From NCBI RefSeq assembly GCF_947179165.1, contig NC_077242.1, positions 21,952,597 to 22,016,596 on the forward strand: a DNA stretch of 64,000 nt, written 5' to 3'. Every line of letters begins with the position of its first letter. The stretch's first letter is position 1. The position numbers were made by a program, and so were the translations under genes. The notes beneath the pieces were generated by a model. The model made no database searches, was not told the origin of the DNA, and saw nothing but the letters and a program-made list of their open reading frames with translations. Shown here piece by piece: positions 58,590 to 64,000 of this stretch. The stretch is from Solanum dulcamara (Eukaryota; Streptophyta; Magnoliopsida; Solanales; Solanaceae).

Positions 58590-60054
58590 AATGTCACTAG
58601 GTAGTGTACCATTATTTCTTTGATTCACCGTGGCTGATAATTTCCCCATTTGTTGCTCCAACTTCTTGATAGAGGTTGAGTGTGACTCTACAGCTTGGGT
58701 TATTTTGGATATGTCACCCTTTAGCTCCTTGACACAAGCTTCTATAGATTCGGTCTTCTACAACACTTTAGTCATTATCTCTTCCATCTTTGAGTTGCTC
58801 ACTCTAGTTTCACCTCTATCTCCATTTCTAGGATCCACATAAATACCGCTCCAATTATTTTTGTAGTGATCTTTGTTATGCAGTTACCTTGATTGCGGCA
58901 TTCTGCCCTATCATAATATCCATCCCTTTGAAAGTTTTGACCTTGATTTCTAGAGTTGTAAGCCTGGAAACCTCCTATTTATTCATATAGTTCACTTCTT
59001 CATCATTGATTAGGTCATTATAGAGACCTATAGAATCCACAACATTTACCTTTTCCAAATATCCAACTAGTAGTTTTTTGGTCACAAGTCCATCTGAGTC
59101 TGCCTGTGAGTCATGTCTTGATCACGTTCCTCTTCTCTCCTTTTATGCTCTACTAATATCTCCATTGGAAAGCTAAAACCACCCATATCATTATCTCTAG
59201 TGTACCAAGCTCTGTTATTATTTGTGAGTTGATCCAGATGGTTGTGGCTTCCTGAAATGTCTTGGCCATGAATGAACCACCACAAGCCACATCTATGAAC
59301 GGCTTGGTTATAAAGTTTCAAGACCCGTACAATACCTTCTTCAAGTACTCATCACTTATGTTATGATTTGGACACTGCTTTAACTTTTGCCTGAATCTCT
59401 CCCAAGTCTCATGCACTGCTTCAGTGGGTATCTAGTTATGAGAGCCAATCTCATACTTGATTTGCATCTTCTTAGATGATGGAAAAAACATCTCCAAAGA
59501 TGCTTCCCTCAACTCCCTCCGAGTAGTGATAGAGTCATGTGGAAGCTCATTCAACCACTTCAATGCCTCCCTAGATAGAGACAATGGAAATATACGCAGT
59601 CGTATGACTGATTGGCTAACCCTAAGGATTTCAAATAACTTGCATGTGGCGATAAAGTTCATCAAGTGTTTGTTGGCATCATCACTTGCTACTCCGCTAA
59701 ATGTTACTTTGAGGTTAAACAACTGCAGCATGGTTCTAGTGATAGTGAACTTAATACCTTGAGTTAGTGGTGGAAGAATTATAGCTCTAGTAGCTCCTAT
59801 GCCATCTATATCACAATATCATCTTCAACTAGGGAAAAGTTCATAGGTTACTAATCTCTTCCCCTCAATACTGGCTGATGAGGTATCCCTTCATCCTCCT
59901 TATTAACTTCATCCCTGTTGTGAGCATCATCGCCGACTTGATCTTCAGCAAGATCTCTCAACCTTTGCGCCTCATGCTCTTGCGTATTCATTTTTCGAAT
60001 GGACTTTTGCAGTTTAGGATCATAGGGAAAGAGTGGTTCAATCATACTGCAAGT
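58590..60054 (-). pseudogene. Athila-like gag, decayed
   Basis: The N-terminal part is MIEPLFPYDPKLQKSIRKMN with EAQRLRDLAEDQVGDD (60045-59851). The retrotransposon gag domain follows: FSGVASDDANKHLMNFIATC, then LFPLSL-like IFPLSLSREALKWLNELP and FFPSSKKMQIKYEIGSHN (59731-59432). Further down are NNRAWYTRDNDMGGF and RREEERDQDM (59321-59082). Between these blocks the frame is broken by stops and shifts. Gag would form the virus-like particle of the retrotransposon. This copy is not translatable as one protein. Confidence 0.8.
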
Positions 60055-60167
60055 GTTTGATATGCACTATTTGTTCCCTTAAGAAAAAAAATAAGAAACC
60101 AAAAGTAAAATTAGGAAATAGAACTACAAAATAAACTAGCAACTAATACACTATTTCAAAGTCATAA

Positions 60168-60185
60168 TCCCCGACAATGATTCCA
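60168..60185 (-). other. degraded tRNA-Asp-type primer-binding site
   Basis: The minus strand reads TGGAATCATTGTCGGGGA three bases after the 5' LTR. The Athila group normally has TGGCGCCGTTGCCGGGGA, complementary to tRNA-Asp. Here most of the differences are C-to-T or G-to-A type. Confidence 0.6.
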
Positions 60186-60188
60186 TTT

Positions 60189-61890
60189 TGATAACGCTTA
60201 ATCATATCTCTCAAAAGAAATATAGATGATCGTTAGTAGTATATTTTACCCAACTAAGAGTCGGGATCGATCCCATAGGGAATAGGTTGAAACAATTCTA
60301 TTAGGTATCACTTATTCAGTTGTAGTTGCTACTTCCCAAAAATAAAAGTGCATAAAGTAAAAGTGAGGGTTTTGGTTTTGGTTGAAGAACAAATAACAAT
60401 GTAACAACAAGTAAATAGTACTTAAGGTGTAAACAGTATAAAGACTAGACTAGGGTTATGATCCCCATGACATATTACTTAATAGATGACTCGTATTCAT
60501 TATATCGATTTAATGTATTGCATGCAAAATCTAGCAAGTTAAGTAATATCTAATTCACTTCCCGGTCCTTCTTAGATGTATCTCATTCATCTCCTCCAAG
60601 AATCAGAATGTATGCTTTACTAACCCTCGCCCTGGATTTGAGAGTACTATCTCCTCTCGGTCTCAAGTAACTTAGACGAAGTTTTATCCTTTTTTTCGAA
60701 GCTAGACTCTCTGAATTTTTATTGTGCTAATCATTTTCTAATCACTACTTCCCACATAGGCAAGCAATAAATACATGCAATTTCTCAATGCGTGCACTCA
60801 CTAAGAAAGATTTTTGAATGAAATAAATCACAATGCATGAAAAAACAAATCATGAATATCAATCCTACGTTTGCCTATCTAGTTATGTCGTCATGGTTCC
60901 CACAACTCTAGTTGTGGGATTAGATATGCATAATTATAAGTAAAGCAATAAGATTTTGCGTATAACTCATGAAACAATACTTAAAAAGATGTAGAAAATC
61001 AACACAAGAACCAAACAATGTAAACAAGCAATCAAAACTTGATTCAAATCTTCCAAACTAGCCAAGAAACTCAAGTTGTAGTGTGTGTTCTTGTGCTACT
61101 ATCTAGAAGCTTTTGATAAAGAAATCAAAGCTCTAATATATAGTTTAGGTTGTGTAATATAGCCTTAGTATTATAGGAAAAATTTACCCTAAAAATATAA
61201 CAAAGGTGGGTATTTATAGAAGTCTAACACTACTCCTAAACGAACTAGGAAAGCATAGTGTCCTGGGCTTCGAATTGCCTCTGGACGGGCACCACCATGG
61301 CTTGTAGTGGTGAATAGTGTTCCTTTCCTTGTATTTTGGTGGTAGGATACCCCACCACGATATCTACCACGACCAGTGGTGAGCACCACAGCTCGTGGTG
61401 GTGCTCCTTGGTGTGTGCCTTAGCCAAATTCTTGGCTGGTTTCCTGGATGGTTTGTTCACGAATACAGGCTTCCCTTTACGGGCAGTGGTGTGAACCACA
61501 GCCCTTGAAGGGTCTCATGGTGTGAACCCTTGATCAAAACATGCTGATTTCATCTCCAAACATCTAGTACAAGGTACTTTATGGCATGGTGAAGTTCCTT
61601 CCTTGAATTCTCCTTCCAAGTTGTAACAAAACCTCACCAAGATGAAGTCAATTTAGCACTTATTGAGTATTTTGGTTTCCATGTGCTCTCTTCTAAACAC
61701 CAAGATACTTCTTTCATCCAAACTCACTCACATTTTCACATAAACCAATCCAAAGATCATCAAATCAAGCGCACTTTAATTTTTCTAAAAACTAAACAAA
61801 AATGCATATCACACTAATAAAATGCGCTTGATAACTTACAATAATTCCATATTTTGGGTGTTATAAATGTCGTATTTTGGCAACACATCA
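60189..61890 (-). repeat. 5' LTR of the Athila-like element
   Basis: Starts TGATAACGC and ends AACACATCA on the plus strand. It is 1702 bp without insertion and serves as the empty-site reference for the 3' LTR. It contains a TATA-like box near 61207 and, just upstream of it in sense, the repeated words 'ccaccatggc/gtggtgagcacca' (61285-61410). Confidence 0.88.
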
Positions 61891-62839
61891 TGAGGCATCA
61901 TAATAAATAATAAAATCCTTACCTTCAACTAGCAATGTCAGAATCGTTGACATGGTTATAAGGTTCTTAAGCTTTTGGAAGCTTTCTTCACATTTGTCAG
62001 TCCACTCAAAAGGTATCTCCTTCTAAGTCAGCCTTGTTAAGTGGGTGGCAATAGAGGCAAAAGTTTTGACAAACCGCCTGTAATAGTTGGCAAGCCCCAT
62101 AAAACTCCTAACCTCGGTCACAAAACTAAGCCGGACTCAGTTTTTGATTGTTTCAATCTTTTGGAGATCTACCATCACCCTTTCTTTTGAAACCACATAC
62201 TCCAAAAAGGCAATCGTAGATAACCAAAATTCACACTTAGGAATTTTACATATAATGTCTATTTTCCTAGAGACCCAAAATAATACGAAGATGGTCTACA
62301 TACTTTTCTACTCTTCGAATAGACCAGAATGTAGTCAATACAATCATAAAAGCATCTAGGAATGGTTTGAACACCCATTTATCAAACTCATGAAGGTTGT
62401 ATATGTATTAGTCAACCCAAACGAGTTCTGAATGCTATTTTAGGTACAACCTTAGGCCTATATTTAGCTGATGGTAACTATATCTTAGATCAATTTTGGA
62501 AAATATTGATACACCTTACAACTGGTCAAATAGATCATTTATACAAGACAAAAAGTACTTATTTCAGATGCAAACCCTATTCAATTGTAGATAGTCTATG
62601 CACATCCTCATACTACCATATTTCTTCTTAACAAATAAGATCGGAGCATCCCATGGGGACGCACTAGGATGGATGAAGCCTTTATCAAGGAGTTCTTGGA
62701 TTTGAGCCATAAGATCCCTTAATTCTGCCGGAGCCATATGATAATGAGGGATAGAGATTGGAAAAGTGCCTAGCTCTAAGTCAATACAAAAATCTATATC
62801 TCTATCCAGAGGCATGCCAGGCAAATTAATAGGAAACAC
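61891..62839 (-). pseudogene. gypsy reverse transcriptase and start of RNase H, decayed
   Basis: The first part is clean: [20 protein letters not shown], then [20 protein letters not shown] and [16 protein letters not shown], leading into [12 protein letters not shown]. After this come many stops. The catalytic segment, normally FIDDILVYS, is shifted at about 62309-62348 and reads as I-D-Y-ILVYS in the recoverable frame, so the second catalytic Asp is replaced. The end encodes a degraded FEWTDKCEESFQKLK and VEGKDFIIYYDAS. Confidence 0.88.
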
Positions 62840-63079
62840 CTCCTTAAACTCAGATACTAAATAAATAGACTTAATAGAGGGGGACTATGCTTCAACATCC
62901 TGAATATGAGCCAAGTATGCCAAACAATCTTGCTCTACCAGTTTTTTAGCCCAAATGAAAGATATGATCTTAGCTGGCTTAGGCTTGTACACCCTTTCCC
63001 ACTATAATATTTTCCTACTCAAGGTTACTAGAGTCATAGTCTAAGCATTACAGTTAAGCACAATATAATAGGAGGACAA

Positions 63080-63325
63080 CTAATTCATACCTAAGATCAC
63101 ATCAAAATCAGTCATATCCAAAATTACCAAATCCGCCCAAATCTGAAAACCCATAAATAGAATAAAACAACCACTATAGACATGAATGACTATAGGAGAC
63201 TCCCCAACTGGGGTAGAAACACGGATAAAGGCATCAAACATATCATAAATCATATTAAAGCCTAAGAGAAACTGTACTGACATATAAGAATAAGTGGAAC
63301 TTGAATCAAACAAGACAGCAGCCAT
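63080..63325 (-). pseudogene. gypsy aspartic protease fragment
   Basis: MAAVLFDSSSTYSYMSVQFL corresponds to the active-site region in which the family has D-S/T-G. Here the Gly is changed (DSS), so catalysis would be lost. It continues to VILDMTDFDVILGMN, the conserved end of the protease. Confidence 0.85.
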
Positions 63326-63339
63326 CTAGTCACATACAC

Positions 63340-64000
63340 GAATAATACCTGTGATCATTGCATTAGATGCCATAGCCTCTGTCCTACCCAGAAAAACATA
63401 AGACTGTGCCCTATCATCCTAACGAGCAACCTCTTTATCTGGCTGCTCTGCTCATCTACCTGCATTGCTATTTTTTGGCCTCCACAACCTCTCTAATTTC
63501 CTCTTCTCCCACTTTATGGATGCCCTTTGCCATTATTACCTATGCTTGCTAGTACTATTGCTATAGTATATTGCTAAGCGGTATCAATTATTCGGGGGTG
63601 GGGATAACCTATCTTTATATGTCATAGTTCCCCATAATTATAACAATAGCAATCAAGGGATGACCTATTTTCTGGTGTAAAAGAAGCTCCCTGACCATTC
63701 TGCGTAAGATTCTGTTGTGGAGTCATAAAGTAACCACCCATAAAAGCGGGAAAAGCTGACTAAATTGGTCGGGATGTAAACGCCGACCTACCTGAATCTC
63801 TGGATTTAAGTACCAAAGCCTTGGCCTGCATATCCCGTCGAACTCCTTCCACTTTCTTCACAAATGTCTGTCACTTCATTAAAGCTTCTACCTGTAGAGG
63901 TCATGTGAATAGACAATACCTGTAATTTGGAATTTAATCCCTTGATAAACAAATAGATCCTCTCCTCCCTAGTAGTTACAAACTAGGTAGCATATCTGGA
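63340..64000 (-). pseudogene. gypsy gag with mutated zinc knuckle
   Basis: The minus strand reads YLFIKGLNSKLQVLS and then, near 63650-63610, C-Y-N-Y-G-E-L-stop-H. The retroviral knuckle C-x2-C-x4-H-x4-C has lost its second Cys (TGT to TAT) and gained a stop. Frame breaks are frequent. Confidence 0.7.

Larger units (their letters stand above)
52449..61890 (-). mobile_element. Athila-like LTR retrotransposon with nested insertions, non-autonomous
   Basis: Read on the minus strand: 5' LTR (61890-60189), a degraded primer-binding site, gag-like coding (60054-58590), a non-coding internal region, a purine-rich tract, then the 3' LTR (56855-52449). The two LTRs share all their ordered blocks, but the 3' LTR is enlarged from about 1.7 to 4.4 kb by a MITE and by a solo LTR. 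No protease, reverse transcriptase or integrase is present. It interrupts the RNase H of a Tekay-like gypsy element. The flanks AAGAG and TGAGG are not a clean TSD. Confidence 0.82.
61891..64000 (-). mobile_element. Ty3/gypsy (Tekay/Del-like) retrotransposon, gag to RNase H, runs off the window
   Basis: On the minus strand, in order: gag and zinc-knuckle remains (64000-63590), aspartic protease (63325-63080), reverse transcriptase (about 62839-62100) and the first part of RNase H (to 61891, ending in YYDAS). The rest of RNase H continues at 52448 beyond the Athila-like insertion. The coding region is full of stops. The domain order gag-protease-RT-RNase H fits gypsy elements. The 5' LTR must lie beyond position 64000. 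Confidence 0.88.

Overview
The window is AT-rich nuclear DNA of a flowering plant, almost certainly a nightshade (Solanaceae). Three things point there: two spliceable or intronless plant genes (a pentatricopeptide-repeat protein and a trichome-birefringence-like acetyltransferase); TS-SINE/RTE-type tails ending in TTG repeats together with a SolS-like SINE; and several Solanaceae-style LTR, MULE and foldback repeats. No bacterial operon, CRISPR array, rRNA or convincing functional tRNA gene was seen. Most of the window is layered transposon DNA.

Layout. 1-7210: LTR debris, including one solo LTR (3373-5782) with a perfect target-site duplication (TSD). 7211-11047: promoter region and the intact intronless PPR gene (8324-11047). 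11048-19936: gene-flanking DNA carrying a SINE, three RTE/TS-type 3' tails and one near-complete but dead RTE LINE (about 15780-19015). 20021-23733: a nest of a solo LTR inside a MULE-type MITE inside a hAT-like element, followed by another MULE MITE and a Tourist-like MITE. 26957-32250: a five-exon TBL gene on the minus strand, with an inferred 5'UTR intron. 32248-38336: a complete 6.1-kb Mutator-like element (long terminal inverted repeats, 9-bp TSD) with a decayed transposase. It sits directly at the TATA box of the TBL gene and is transcribed divergently from it. 38346-50457: small MITEs, a shuffled plastid-DNA insertion (atpE and ycf2 pieces), two solo LTRs of one family in opposite orientation, a hAT MITE and a long Tourist-like element. 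50458-64000: a minus-strand Ty3/gypsy (Tekay/Del-like) element whose RNase H domain is split by an Athila-like LTR element (52449-61890). The 3' LTR of the Athila-like element was in turn hit by a MITE and by another LTR element, now a solo LTR.

Only the PPR and TBL genes look functional. The PPR protein is predicted to act on organelle RNA, probably in mitochondria. The TBL protein is predicted to be a Golgi type-II membrane enzyme of cell-wall polysaccharide O-acetylation. They do not form a shared pathway. The most interesting structures are the MULE inserted in the TBL core promoter, the palindromic minisatellite and unexplained ORF inside that MULE, and the family-specific palindromic 'word' blocks that recur just upstream of TATA-like boxes in many of the LTRs. 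All assignments come from reading the sequence and from memory of families; no database search was possible.
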